A stretch of DNA of 64,000 nucleotides from Calonectria ilicicola (Eukaryota; Ascomycota; Sordariomycetes; Hypocreales; Nectriaceae): assembly GCA_020809705.1 (NCBI GenBank), contig CP085834.1, positions 4,154,001 through 4,218,000 on the forward strand, in the 5' to 3' direction. The notes beneath the pieces were generated by a model. That model was given only the letters and a program-made list of their open reading frames with translations, was not told where the DNA came from and searched no databases. Shown here piece by piece: positions 50,820 to 64,000 of this stretch (within the stretch, counting starts at the first letter, position 1; each line of letters begins with the position of its first letter). The position numbers and the translations under genes were made by a program.

Positions 50820-51190
50820 TGTAACAGTTCGTATTAACAGAAAGGGTCAGGCATATCGGTTAAATAATAAAGGAAGATTATTACATCTGGTAATAGGTCA
50901 ATCGGTTAAATAGATTAATTAAAGGTAATCAAGTTGTATTGAGAGCTAAGTTGTGCCTTAGATAGCAGTAATTCTTAGAAGTCTAATATATAGTTCAATC
51001 TAGGGCTTTATAGGATTATTTAAATAGAGCTATCTTAAAAAGTGATGTTTTTTTAGGAGTATAGTGCTTTTTATAGAGTAGTACTTTTTAAATCTATTAG
51101 TGTATATAAGTATAGCTTATTAGAGGTAAAAGTAGGTCTTTTGGCCTTCTATTAGTGATTTTATTAGTTAAATTAGTTTAAATTATAATA
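50820..51190 (-). repeat. Left LTR of C
   Basis: Outer 190 bases near normal. The inner half keeps G but has lost C (for example GGTCTTTTGGCC remains while neighbouring C-rich blocks are gone). Confidence 0.9.
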
Positions 51191-54100
51191 TAATATTCTT
51201 TTTTAAAGGTTTTATTTTTAAGATTATGTTTTAAGTAGGTTTTTATATTTTTAGGTTTTTTTTTAAGTTTTTTTCTTTTTTTATAAAGATATTTAATTAA
51301 TAAGATATTAGATTTAAAGTTTATAGCTTATAAGGAAAGAGAGTATAAGAAGCTTAGTAATACTTTTATTACTAAGAAGATTAAAGTTAATATATTATAT
51401 ATTTATTATTTTAAATATAAAAATATCTATTTTATAAGTAAAAGCTTTATTTAATATATTAAATATATTTATTATAGGAAGTCTTATAATAGGATTTTTA
51501 TTATTTCTTTTTATAGGTCTTCTTTTAATATAAAGAGAGAAAAATCTTTTTTAATTTATCTTTTTAATAATTTATTTTAAAAAATAGAAAAAGAAATTAA
51601 TAATTAATAAGAAAAAGATTAGCAATAATATTATTCACCTTTAATCTAAATTAGAAGAAATATAAGCTAAAATAACTACTATTATTATATATTTTATTTA
51701 TATTTAGCAAATATAGAAGAAGGTAGTAAAAAAGAAGATTAAAATGTTTTATTAGGATATAAAGGAGCTAGATTAAGAGAATAATATTAAAATACTTTTT
51801 TTATAATTATTTTATTTTTATTAATATAGGTATTAGATTTAGTAGGTATTAATTTTAATATAATTAAAAGTAAGCTCTTTTTTATATAAAGAAATTCCTT
51901 AAGCTTTTTTAAGTAATATATAAGATTTTATAAAGGTTCTTATATTTTTTTATTATATTCTATCTATTTTATATAATAATATATTTCTTTATTTATAATA
52001 CTCTTTTCTAGGATTTTTTTAATAATATATTCTTTTTATAATTTAATTGCTAGCTTAATATATAATCCTATATTAATAATAATTGTATTAATTATAGGTT
52101 TAAGTAAGGAAATATAAAAGATTAGATAAATCTTAATATTCTTTAGTAAATTAAGTTTATAGTTATTTTTTAAGATTTTTTTTTAATAAAGTATAACTTA
52201 AGATACTTAAAATTAAGTTTTTTATTTTATTATTTTATAATAATGTTTTTTGTAATAAGAAGAACTATCTTCCTCTCTTTTAAAAATAAGCCTTTTATTT
52301 ATTTAAAATTATAATATTTCTTTATCTATATATAAATAAACTTAAGTTCTATTTTTATTTTAAAGTATAATTATTATATTTATTTAAATTTAAGTAATGC
52401 TTTTATATTTAATGGCCTTTCTAGCTTAGGATAGAATATATTAAATATAAATCTAAAGTTTATAAAAGTAAGTATAATTTTAATATTTAATTAATAAGAT
52501 ATATTAAAAGTAAGTTAAGTAATAAGAAGCTTTTTTATTTAATTTATTTACTTATAATTAATATAATATTATAGATAATACTTAATTTTTTAGTTTTATC
52601 TTTTAGTTTATCTATTAACTTAGGATTGGAAAGTAATTATAAGTTTATATTTTAAGCTTATATATATTATTAATTCTTATTAGAATTTAAATGTAAATAA
52701 TTATTTATAATTAAAGATAATCTTAATTAATAATCTATATATTATAATTATATATTAAAAGAAGAAGTAAGTAAATTATTTTTTATTTATTATTTTATTA
52801 TAAGAAATATAATAAGTAAATTTAGTAAAATAGTTAATAATAATAAAGATAAAATTATAATACTTATTTATAGTAGGATCTATTAATAATAGTAAATTAA
52901 TAATAAAGTCTATTATAATTAACTTTTATAATTTAGTTATAATTAGAATAGATTATAGTTTACTATATGGTTTATATTAAAATAACCTTATTTACTAGTA
53001 AAGCAAGTATTATTTAATAATAGCTTCTATCTTCTTTTTTATATAGTTAAAAGAAAATATTTATTTAAAGGTTTTATTAACTTCTTTATATTTATTAAAT
53101 AAGTATTTATAAATTTTATGAATTAAATTATTCTATAATTTATCTAAAATCTATAATTAAGTTATTTATTCTTCTTCTAAAAGTACTTTATTATACTTCT
53201 TAATCTTTTAAAATAAAGGATTATCTTATTCTATAGTATGAATACTTGGTATATAAGAATTATAATTTTTTATAAGTACTTTAAATAATTTATAATTCTT
53301 AGAGGCTTATTATTTAAATAAATATTCTAATATAAAATAATTCTTTACCTTTTATTTCTTATAGATTATAATAATAATCTTCTTAAACTTAATTATTATC
53401 CTATTAATAAATACTTATTTAAAATTACCCTCAAGGGTATATTATAATAATTTTTCTATAATAACTTTTTTCTTATTCTAATAATTAGCTTATTAGCTAA
53501 TTATATCTACTTAAGTATTCTTGGTGCCTTTAATATATATAATTTGATAATTAAACTTAAATAAGTATTTAATATAGTGTAATTATTATTTACTAAGCTT
53601 TTATATGATTGTAAAGTAGAAGATATTCTTATAGTTAGTAAATACTATAATCTTATATTAATTTTTAAGAAGGTATTATTAAAATATCTTAAAGATATTA
53701 ATAATAACTAGGAATTCTTTATTATAAATAGGATAATTAAGTTCTACTCTTTATAGCTTATATAAGTAAAATATAATAGAATATAATCTCTTTTATTTAT
53801 CCCTTTATCTAATCTAGACCTTAATAGTAAAATTAAAGAAATCTATTTCCAATTTAATAAATTAATTAAGGTTAAATATTATAAGTATTAACTTAATTAT
53901 AATAGTATCTTTTAATTAATTAAATACTTTTTAGGCTTTTAATCTTTAAATAAAAAATACTTTTTTTTATAAAGATAATAAAAGATATTATTATTTATTT
54001 AAAGTTCTTAATAAATTTATAATAATAATTAATAAATCTAAGAAAGGATTGAACTTCTAGTAGATTCTTAGGCTTCTTTTATTCCTTAATAATAATAACT

Positions 54101-57100
54101 TTTTTAAGATTTATTTAAATCTTATTATAAAAGATAATATATTCTAAGAATTCTACTTCTTTAATATAGAATATACTTTTCTTAGATTTAATTAGTAATT
54201 TAGTATTTTAAAGGGCTTTTAAAACCTAATAAATATATTATTTATATTCTTCTTTATTCTTAAAGAAGATAAATATATTATCTAGATAATAGATAATAAA
54301 GATATCTAAGTATTTATATAATATATTATTAATTATCCTTTAAAAGGATATTAGTATATTAATAAGTCCAAAGGGTATTATTAAGTACTTAAATAATCTA
54401 AATTTTATTTAAAAGGCAATCTTTTATTTATCTTTCTTTTTAATCCTTATTAAATTATAAGCTTCCTTTAGATTAAGTATAATAAATATCTTTATACTAT
54501 ATAATCTATTCTTTATCTTATTAATAAATAGTGAGAATATATGGTTTTTAATAGTAATATTATTAAGCTATTAATAATCTATATAAAGATAAAGTTTTCC
54601 ATTCTTCTTTAGAATAAATATTACTAGATAATTAGTTTTAAAGATTAATATTTATATATATTCTTTTTATAATATATTTTTAATATATTCCTTTAGAATG
54701 TTAAGTTTTATTTAATTAAGATTATAAATTAGGAAGAAATAGATATTTATTTTATTCTTTAATATGATTTTATAATCCTATTAATTAGGTTTTAGTAATC
54801 TAATCTTAAGTTTTTTTATAAATAATTATTTATAAATATAGTACTAATATAGTATATTCTTTAGTTAATTATTAGTAATATTCTCCTTTATTTTCTTAAG
54901 ATCTTAATTAAGCTATTAAAACTATATATAAAGATTAATAATAACTCTTTATTATATTCTTTTTTAATTAGCCTTATACTTATACTATATTCCTTTTAAT
55001 AACAAACTATTATTATATATAATCTTTATATAGTTAGTACTAAAGGTTTAAGATCTTTTATTCTAATTATTTATATTACTAGCTATATTAAACTCTAAGA
55101 ATATTTATACTTAGTTAGTATATTAGCTAATATATAGATTATATTAATATAATTATAGATACTTTAGGATTAAATTATTTATTTTAATATTAATAATATT
55201 AAAGAAGATACTTTAGTTCTTTCTATTAATAAAGACCTTAAAATAATTAAGCTTATAACTAATAATTCTATTATTATAATTAAATATAATATCTTTTAAA
55301 TTTAATATAATATAAGGATCTATTTTATTCTTCTATAATAGCTAAAATTAATTTATAACTCTTAAATAAATATAATTTATTTTAGCTCTACTATCTATTA
55401 TAATTATATATTAATTCCCTCTAATTCTAACTTTTATTTTAAATTTTTATAATTTCTTATTATTTATAATATATAAAGACTTTATAGGAAGCTTCTTTTA
55501 TAGCTTTAGAGGGTTATTTACCCTTAGAGAACTATAGATTAATAAGAAGGGGCTATAATTTTATAAGATTAGATTATTTTTTAATTCTTTTAGAGATTAT
55601 TACTTTTATTATTTTAATATAAAAGATATAATTTATTTTTTAAATCTTTATTAAAGATCTTATATTATTAGATTATTTTATTTTATAAGTAAATAAGATA
55701 ATCTTTATTATTATATAAGTAAAAATTATTTAATTTAGAATAATAATTCTTAGGTATTTAATTAGGTTTATTTTTAATAATTATAATACTTTTGTTTTTA
55801 TTTTATAAATTAATAGTATAAATAGTAATTATAATATAAAATACTATAGATAAAAGTATTATCTTTTATTAAAAAATAATTATTAATTACTTTATTAACT
55901 TTATAATAAAAATAAAAGTAATAAAAATAGTAAAACTATAGAATATCTTTGTAATTAAAGTAATTGAATTAAAGGCTAAGATAGTTACCAGGTGCTTCTA
56001 TACTAGGCTTTATAAAAACTTCTTCCTTTCTAGCTTATAATATTTAAAGTACTAGAACCTTTATCTTTTAAAGAATATTAGGTCTTATATTTAGTTATTA
56101 CTAATAAACTAGCTTATAGGTGGTCCTTATTAAGTTAATAGACTTTCTTATAAGAGCTAATCTAGCTTAAATATATCTATATTCTTCCTAATCTAATAAT
56201 TATTATTTCTCTTATTTTAAACATTTTTTAATTCTATTATAAGATTAAGTGATTATAATAAAAGTCTTTTTTTTATAAATTAATCCTTACCTTCTAATAT
56301 AAAGATTTAATTAATAATCTATTTAATAGTTTAGATAGTAGTTTAAGATTTTTTATTAATTTAAATTATATTAATTTATTTTTACTTTTTTAATATAAGT
56401 TTAAACTTTTAATTAATATTTTATTTTTAATAATAATAATAAATATAATCTTTCTTATTATAATTCTAATAAATAATATTTAAAAAGTCCTTTCTTTACT
56501 AAATATTCTTTAATTCTATAGATCCTAAAGTGATTCTATAGGATATAGGGAGATTCTATTATTAGCTAGTATTAGTAAACTAATTAACCCTTTTTCCTAA
56601 CTTCTTCTATATATATCTCTAATATAAGTAGGTATTATATTAAATAGCTAATATAATATCATTATTAAAGTAGATTAATAAATTAAGTTTTTTATATATT
56701 TTATTTTATATATTCTCTTTTAAATTATAATAGAACTTATTAATTAATACTTTATTATTTTAATTAAGCTTTATAATATAATACTAAAAGTTAGAGAGAT
56801 AAAAGCTATAAGAACTAGTTTAAGTAAGAGTTTAGATCTTAAGAATAATATCTTATTTCTTATTATACTTCTTATATAAGATAATAATCTTTTCTTTAAA
56901 ATAATTAAAGCTAATAAATAGCTTCTAGATCTCTTTACTTTAAAACTTTAGAGGGTTATAGATGAAGTTATTTAAATATAGTTCTATATTATATAGTACC
57001 TTATCTTTTATTTATTTAATTATATATTAGATTTTAAGATCTTTTTATATAAGATATTATAGAAAGTATTAAAAATAAGATCTTAATAATATAATCTACT

Positions 57101-57325
57101 ATTATAAGGTTATAGCTGAATTATTTTACTTAAAGGGCTCTAGGGGCTTGATTATCTTATCTAGGTCCTTATGGTAGCTTATAGGTGCTAGTATAGCTTT
57201 AGGTATAATAATTACTAGCTATATAGTAGGTTTATTTGTTAGTAGGTTTAATCTTATTATAATAATAGGCTATAGATTGTTTACTTAAATATTTTATATA
57301 TTAAAAGAATTTTAAAGTATTTTTT

Positions 57326-60300
57326 TATAATGAACTAGATTCACAACTAAGGTAAAGCATAAATAGGACCACAATAGACCTTTATTCTTATTACTAAGAC
57401 TTTAATTTAATAAACTATAGAACCATTCACCTATACTTACTATATAATACTATTATAAGCATTCTTATCTTATAGTATCTTATATTAATATATATTTAAT
57501 ATATATACTTAATTGGTTCTTTTAATTCTATATTTTTATAATTATCTTCTTCTTCTAGAGGCTTATTCTTAAGCTTTAAAAGGATCTAGTAGAAGTAGTA
57601 TTACTCTTATGCCTTATTATTCTATTTTTTATATATTCTTTTAATCTACTTATAATATTTATATATTAAAGTTATTATATTTTTAAAATAAGCTTTAGGT
57701 TTTTATATATTATACTTTATAAATTATTTAATTTATTTAATTTAATATAATATTTTATTATTATTACTTTTATATATAATAATCTTTTTAATTTTTTACT
57801 TATTTTCTTTTTTAATTAATTTTAATAAGTAAGTAGTAATACTATCTTTAGTACCTTTCTAAAGTTTAAATAAGAAGATTAAGAAAATATTATATATCTA
57901 TTAGTATTACTTAAATAGGTGTACCTTATAGATCTATTATCTTATTCTCTTAATAATAGTAATCTTAATAAATTTAAATATAAGCTTCTTATACTTAAAT
58001 CTAAAGTTCCTTATAAATAAACTAATAATCTATTCTTTCTTATATTCTATAATAATATACCTTTTATTATAATACTTAGTTTATATTTTTATAACTTTTT
58101 ACTAATACTATTAAACTTAAATATATATATAATTTAAAATTTTAATATACTTTTATATACCTTATATATAAATCTTTAAATGCTTTAAAGTATATTTAAT
58201 TATTTTAAAATAGTAACTATATAATACTTATATTAACAACACTTTAATAATATTATACTAACTATTATTATAAGTAAACTTACTCTTAGGAAATTATATT
58301 ATCTATTTTTTAAGATTTCTCTTATAAATAATCTTAAATATCTCTTTAAGGTCTAGTATATTTATTTAGTTTATCTATTAGTCTAAGGATAGTAGATAGT
58401 AGATAATTACTTAGTTATTATTTGTTCTTTTATTAGTTCTTTTTAGAATTAATTTATAAATAATTTATCTTAATTATTTATAATATTTTTTAGTATTTTA
58501 TATTAATATTTTATATATTTATATAATATTTATATTATTTAAGTAATAATAAATATTTTCTTTATAAATATAAATATAATAAACTTTATTATATAATAAA
58601 TAATTATAAAAATAATATTATATTCTTTTTTATTATTATAAATACTTTAAGATAATCTTATAATAAAATCTATACTAATTTTTTAAAAAAGATATATTAA
58701 TAGTAGTAGAGACTATAGCTTCCTATATAGTCTATAATATAAGATTTATATACCCTAATATATCTAATATCTTAAAATATAATTATATATATCTTTTATA
58801 ATTCTTTTTTAATAGAATTTTCTTTTAATAAATTCAATTATCTTAATAACTCCTATATACCCTACCCTTAAATTATTATAATATTTATAAAATATCTTAA
58901 TCCTTAGTATATACTACACTAAAATAACCAGCCCTCCCTTATAAAAAAGTATACTATTTCTATCTAAGTAGTATACCTCTATATCTCTAGCGCCCTATTT
59001 AACCTTCTATACCTATTATTAATAGAAAAGATCTTTAGCCTATAATCCTTAAATTAGTTCTTTTAATTATATAGATAGTTAAGTAAGAAATATTATTTTA
59101 CCCTCTATAAGCTCTTTTATAATAGGATATAAGATAAGTTATTCTAGACCAACTATCTTAGCTTCTAATAGATCCTTATAATTAAAGTATATAATCTTTT
59201 TTTATTAAATACTCTTCTTTATAATAATATTATTAACCCTTTATTATTATATAATTAAAAAGATTATAATTATATTTCATTAATCTAGTAATCTAATAGC
59301 CTGCTCCTAATCTAAAAGTAAAGAACCTTTATTTACTATCTAATATATAAGTATACTATCCCTAAGGTTAGTATAAATAATTTATATATAAGTATTAATA
59401 GTCTTAATTTTATTTTTTATATTAATAATTATATATTATATATTTAATAATAATTTCTTTATTAATTAAAGCTTCTTTATAAGTATAAGAAATATATCTT
59501 TATATATAATTTCCTTTTCTATATAATCTAATTATTTTAATAGATTATTTACTAAATTAAGCTTCTTTAGCCTATATTTAAGATTAAAATTAAATAAGAA
59601 TAGCCTATAAACCTATCTTATAAGTCTTTCTTTAAGATCTTTTATTAAAATCTTAATAATACCTTTAAGAGTAAAGTAGTCTATTAATATCACAAACTTC
59701 TTTAATAGCCCTAATAAATAATAACTCTAATGCTTTAAGCTTTTAATAATTATAAGTAGCTCTTGCTATTTAATTCCCTAATATTATTTAATATTAAAGA
59801 GCTTCCTTAACTAGTAGGCTATTAGGTGTTATTAATCTTCTATAAGCTATAATAAGATCCTTAAGATAGTTTTAGTAGATGTATCTATTTTAATATAGGC
59901 TTTTAAGATTAGATCCTTATATTATAAGATAATTATTAAATAGAAGGCTATTTTTAGTTTCTAGAATATATCTTCTTTAATCTTAATCTAAGTAAGATCT
60001 TTAATCTTATAATTATTCTTACTTTCTTTAAATAGCTTTATTAAAGGTTTTATTATTTTAAAGTATTTAAAGATAAATTTCTAATAGAAGTTATAGAAGC
60101 TAAGAAATATTTATATATTTTTATATAAAGTTAGTTTTTTTTATTTAATAATAGATTAAATTTATATAAGATCTATCTTAATATCTTTTTAAGTAATTAT
60201 ATACTTTAAGAATTCTATATTTTATTAATAAAAGGTATATTTAAAAAATTTAATATATAATTAAAAATTATATAATTATCTAAAGATCTTTTTAATATTC

Positions 60301-63116
60301 TTAATATATTATTCTTTTATTTTAAAATAAATAATAATATTATTTAGATATATAATATAATAAGTATTTAAAAGTTTTATAAATATATAGTGAATATATA
60401 CTTAGAAGGTAATTAAAATATTAATTAATCTAAATAATATAATTATATACTTAAAGTAACTATATTAAGTTCTAAAAGTAATCTTTTATTTATTACTCTC
60501 TTTAATTTTAATATAATAATATATATTATAAATATTAATCTTAATAATCTATCTTACTCTTACTAATCTATTTAAAAGATTATTAATAAATAAAAGTAAA
60601 TATTAATTTTTAATAATAATTATATTAAAATCTTTATAATTTATATATAAATATATAATATTATTTTTCTTTAATATAAATAATATTAGTATATTAATAA
60701 TATTAATTAATAATTATATTCTATTATTAATAATATTATCTATTATATATATTTATAGTATATAATACTATTTAATATTTAGTAAATATAATAGACCATA
60801 TAGAGACTCTTTACTTTCTATAGTATTAATAGAATGCTCTATACCTTTAAGAAGTAGTAACTTTATTACCTTTATTTTATTAAATATACACCACTTTAGT
60901 TATAACTTTGAAAGTAGTATATTAATACTATTATTAATAGCTTTATTTTTTAAAACCTTAATTAGCTTTTTCTTTAATAATTATATATTAATAATATAAA
61001 ATATATAAACTTTTTTACTATTTTCTACTAATTCTTTTATAATATCCTTAGATTTTATAAAAAAAATAGGTTTATATATTTAATAATAATTATATATATT
61101 AATTATAATATCTTCTCTACCTATAGAACCATTTAAAAGAAGTAGATTATTAATATCTTTTAGATATTATATTTTAATAAATATTCTTTAAATCTTCTAA
61201 AATATTCCTTAATAATTAATTAAAAATAAAATTAACTAATATACCTTATATAAGGCTAATATAGTTCTATTATAACTTTCCAATGTAAGTGTAGTTATAT
61301 CTAGGGCTAGCTTTAAACCTAGTCTTTATACTAATTATTAGCTAATAAGATCTACCTATATATAGATGTCTATATCTACCTGGACTTCTTCTTTTTTATA
61401 AGTATTAAATATTAATACTTTTCCTTAGATAATCTATTCTAAAGGTAGAAGTTTCTTATATATAGTAGCTTTATATATTAAGTTTATATTTACTTATTTT
61501 TTAATAAATTTATTTTAATAAAATTATTATTAATAATTTAAATTTTAATAATTTTAAAAAATATATTATTTTTTTATTATAATAAATAATAAAAAAAATA
61601 ATAATCTTCTTTATTATAAATATAATAAATTAAAAATTAAATATAATTAAAATTAATAATTTTCTTTATATTATTAAAAGTAATAAAAGAAATAGATTTA
61701 GTATTATCTTTTAAAGAAATTAGTCTAGGTATACTTCCTTAACTTCTACCTTTACCTTAATCTTTACCTTAGCCTTTATAATTACTAGAATATTATTTTT
61801 AAAAGCTTTCTTATTAATTAAAAAATAATCTTTTAATATTATTACTTTTTTATACTTTTTAATTATTTTAATAAAGATAAATTTAAAATTATTTAATTTT
61901 ATTAATTACTTTATAAAGCTTTTTAAGCTTTACTTTTTATTTTAATATTTCTACTTTTAATTTAAATTATAACTTAAAATAATATTAATAAACTAAAATA
62001 ATATTATTCTTTAAGCTTTTAATACCTAGTATAATATATAGGGCTATTTATATAATAAAATGCTATTATAGTATATAATCCTTCTTCTACTTTAAAAATA
62101 ATAATTTATTATAAAGCTAGCACTTATATAAATCTAAATCAATATATATCTTATATATAAAGGTAAAAAGTCTTCTTATAAAGGGTTTTAGCTAATAAGC
62201 CCCTTAATATAATTATACTATTATATCTATAGAGAATATAAGAACTTGGTTATAGCCTACTCTATATACTGTGTAGTAGAACTATCTAATTGCAAGCTAT
62301 TACTAGCTTTAATAATATAGATCTAATTATTAATTTAGATATTTAATATATCTTTATTAAGCCTTTTATAATTATATAATAGAGGTTTCTTATAGTCCTT
62401 CCTTGGATCTACACTAAGCTATATAGCTAACTAGTATAATATATCTATCTAGAATTATTATTATTAAGCCTAAAGTTATTATTATTATATTTAGAATTAT
62501 TTCTATTATTAAATTATTATAATTATAAAATCTTTTATAAATATTATAATTTTCTTTATATTATATAAGATTTATATTATAAATAATAATAATATCTACT
62601 TCTTAATATTCTTTAAATCTTAAAATTCTTATTTCTTTAATTTTATAATTAAAATACTTTTAAAAATTAAAATAAAAAATATATTTAGATTCTTTAAAGC
62701 TCTATCCCTCTAAATAAGCTCTTCTTAAAGTTTCTATTTATACTTTTAATTACATATAGCCTATATTTATAGCTCTTATTTACTATAATAAATCCTTATT
62801 AACTTAAAAAGTAATAATATAATATTAACCCTTCCTAAGCTTCTAATAACTTTATCTATTATATAATATAGTAATCTTTTAAAAAAAAGAAATTAAAAAA
62901 TTATAATAAATTAAATTTATAACTAAAATAAAGTATAAATAAAACTATAATAAACCTTTATTCTTATTACTAAGATTTTAATTTAATAAACTATAAAACC
63001 ATTTGCCTACACTCACTACATAATACTATTATAGGTGTTCTTGCCCTATAGTATCTTGCGCTAGTATATATTCAGTATGTGTGCTTGATTGGTCCTCTTG
63101 GTCCTACATCTTTATA
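57326..63116 (-). mobile_element. Ty3/Gypsy LTR retrotransposon B, sister of A, nested in C
   Basis: LTRs of 215 bp (57326-57540 and 62902-63116), total 5791 bp, matching element A along its whole length. Its flanks are TTTTT on both sides (57321-57325 and 63117-63121), consistent with a target duplication but weak because the site is a T-run. On the - strand a degraded gag zinc knuckle lies at about 62340-62400 and the reverse transcriptase at about 60700-60150. Comparing A with B gives two independently RIPped versions of one element. B lies between the pol body and the right LTR of C. Confidence 0.9.
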
Positions 63117-63416
63117 TTTTTTTATATATATAAAGTATTAATTACTTTTTTAATATAAAGTTAAAAGTTAATATTAAATTATTATATTTTATTATAAAAT
63201 TTCTTATTTTTCTTTTAAAGTATTTTAAATTATTTATTATTTTTATTATTCTTAAATTTTACTTTTTTTATACTTTTATTATTAATAGAAGTTTTAAAGA
63301 TAATAATCTTCTTTTTTTTAAAATAAGAAATTCCTAAAGATATAAATTGAGCTAATATTATAATAATATTACTTAAAATTAATATAAATAATCCTTCTAA
63401 ATAAAAGCTCTTAATA

Positions 63417-63786
63417 TATAATAGTTTATATTAATAAAAAAGTTAAATATATTAATTAAATAATAAAAAAAGATTATTATATTTAATAATAAATTAATTA
63501 ATTAAATAGATTAATTAAAGATAATTAAGTTATATTAAAAGCTAAATTATACTTTAAATAATAACAACTCCTAGAAATCTAATATATAGTTCAATCTAGA
63601 GCTTTATAAGACTATTTAAATAAAGCTACCCTAAAAAGTAATATTTTTCTAGGAGCGCAGCGCTCCTTGCGGAGCAGCGCTCCTTAAGTTTATTAGCATA
63701 CGCGAGCACAGCTTGTTAGAGGTAAAAGCGGGTCTTTCGGCCTTCTGCCGGCGGCTTCACTGGTTGGGTTGGCCTAGGTCATAACA
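63417..63786 (-). repeat. Right LTR of C, with palindromic GC-rich block
   Basis: The inner (left) part is fully RIPped, a middle zone keeps C but lost G, and the outer 140 bases are unmutated. A run of inverted repeats, GGAGCGCAGCGCTCC then a near copy (63653-63686), can fold into hairpins. The left LTR has the same block in mutated form. Confidence 0.88.
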
Positions 63787-64000
63787 TTCCTCAACCAATA
63801 TTAGATTATATAACAATCGACTCCCAAGGTCATATCCACTTTCAATGCCAGCATGAAGAAGACACCTAGGTAGTCCTATATATGCCCTCCCTAATATAAT
63901 ATATAAACTTATATATTTATATTAATATATACCTCTCTGTCTATATTTTTATATACCTCTTTAAGTATTTATTTAAAAGGTTAAATTATATTAGCTTTTA
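63787..64000 (+). pseudogene. Helitron H2 Rep, continuation after element C
   Basis: From the second TTCCT copy the Rep frame resumes exactly in phase: GFP joins QPILDY..., then HEEDT, a TAG in the position of a conserved Trp or similar residue, VV-YMPSL, and a YLFKYLFK block typical of the Helitron Rep core. The frame runs out of the window. The helicase part would lie beyond 64000. The first 110 bases are less mutated than the rest. Confidence 0.8.

Larger units (their letters stand above)
50820..63786 (-). mobile_element. Ty3/Gypsy LTR retrotransposon C, RIPped, split by B
   Basis: LTRs of 371 bp (50820-51190) and 370 bp (63417-63786) are flanked by a perfect TTCCT duplication (50815-50819 and 63787-63791). 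Without B and its target copy it is about 7.2 kb. Pol is on the - strand: reverse transcriptase at about 54650-54250 with the active site (about 54275-54295) reading YLDN, and integrase and RNase H to the left. It is inserted in the Rep gene of Helitron H2. A less mutated patch at 57110-57290 lies in its gag side. All coding frames are broken. Confidence 0.92.

Noticed and set aside
50640..50837. A separate 65-codon gene with GTG start
   Set aside because: It is an exon of the Helitron H2 Rep that begins at an intron acceptor and runs into the LTR of element C.
1..64000. CRISPR array, bacterial operon, rRNA or tRNA genes
   Set aside because: No regularly spaced short direct repeats, no rRNA-like blocks and no complete tRNA fold were seen; introns, HET domain and RIP show a fungal nuclear origin.

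Overview
The window looks like a gene-poor, repeat-rich part of a filamentous ascomycete genome (Pezizomycotina, most likely a Sordariomycete; the species cannot be read from the sequence). The evidence is a HET-domain gene with a short intron carrying a CTAAC branch site, and long tracts of extreme A+T in which old transposon and host genes have been eroded almost only by C-to-T and G-to-A changes. This is the footprint of repeat-induced point mutation (RIP), known only from fungi, mainly Ascomycota. Many conserved Trp codons read TAG, catalytic Asp reads Asn, His reads Tyr, and P-loop glycines read Ser, Glu, Asp, Lys or Arg.

Layout. 1-5800: unassigned RIPped DNA with two less mutated islands. 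5800-10395: a decayed Helitron Rep-helicase (H1, + strand), with a 494-bp TRIM element inserted in the helicase. 10396-11246: host-like DNA. 11247-18599: Ty3/Gypsy element E1 (+), with a second TRIM in its reverse transcriptase. 18600-22290: mixed sequence with a solo TRIM LTR inside a possible MADS-box-like relic, and a minisatellite. 22291-25835: the only clearly intact large gene, which I read as one 1161-residue ankyrin-HET protein made of two reading frames joined by a 59-nt intron. 25867-about 28440: a decayed hAT transposon (-). 29110-32030: a RIP-destroyed Pfs-NB-ARC-TPR NLR-type gene (-). 32424-45108: Gypsy element A (-), split by another Gypsy element E2 (36174-43066, -). 45109-48600: host remnant with a hAT end, a Ser/Asp-rich protein gene (-), a casein-kinase-1-like pseudogene (+) and a possible solo LTR. 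49600-64000: a second Helitron (H2, +) split by Gypsy element C (50820-63786, -), which is itself split by Gypsy element B (57326-63116, -), a sister copy of A.

How it fits together. Two genes of the fungal non-self-recognition and programmed-cell-death class lie about 3.3 kb apart, with a hAT element between them: the intact ankyrin-HET gene and the RIPped Pfs-NB-ARC-TPR gene. The rest is a layered transposon record. Target-site duplications (TSDs) let eight LTR-type insertions be delimited, and the order of nesting can be read directly. RIP is strongest inside each large LTR element and fades at its outermost one to two hundred bases, while the small TRIM elements are almost untouched.
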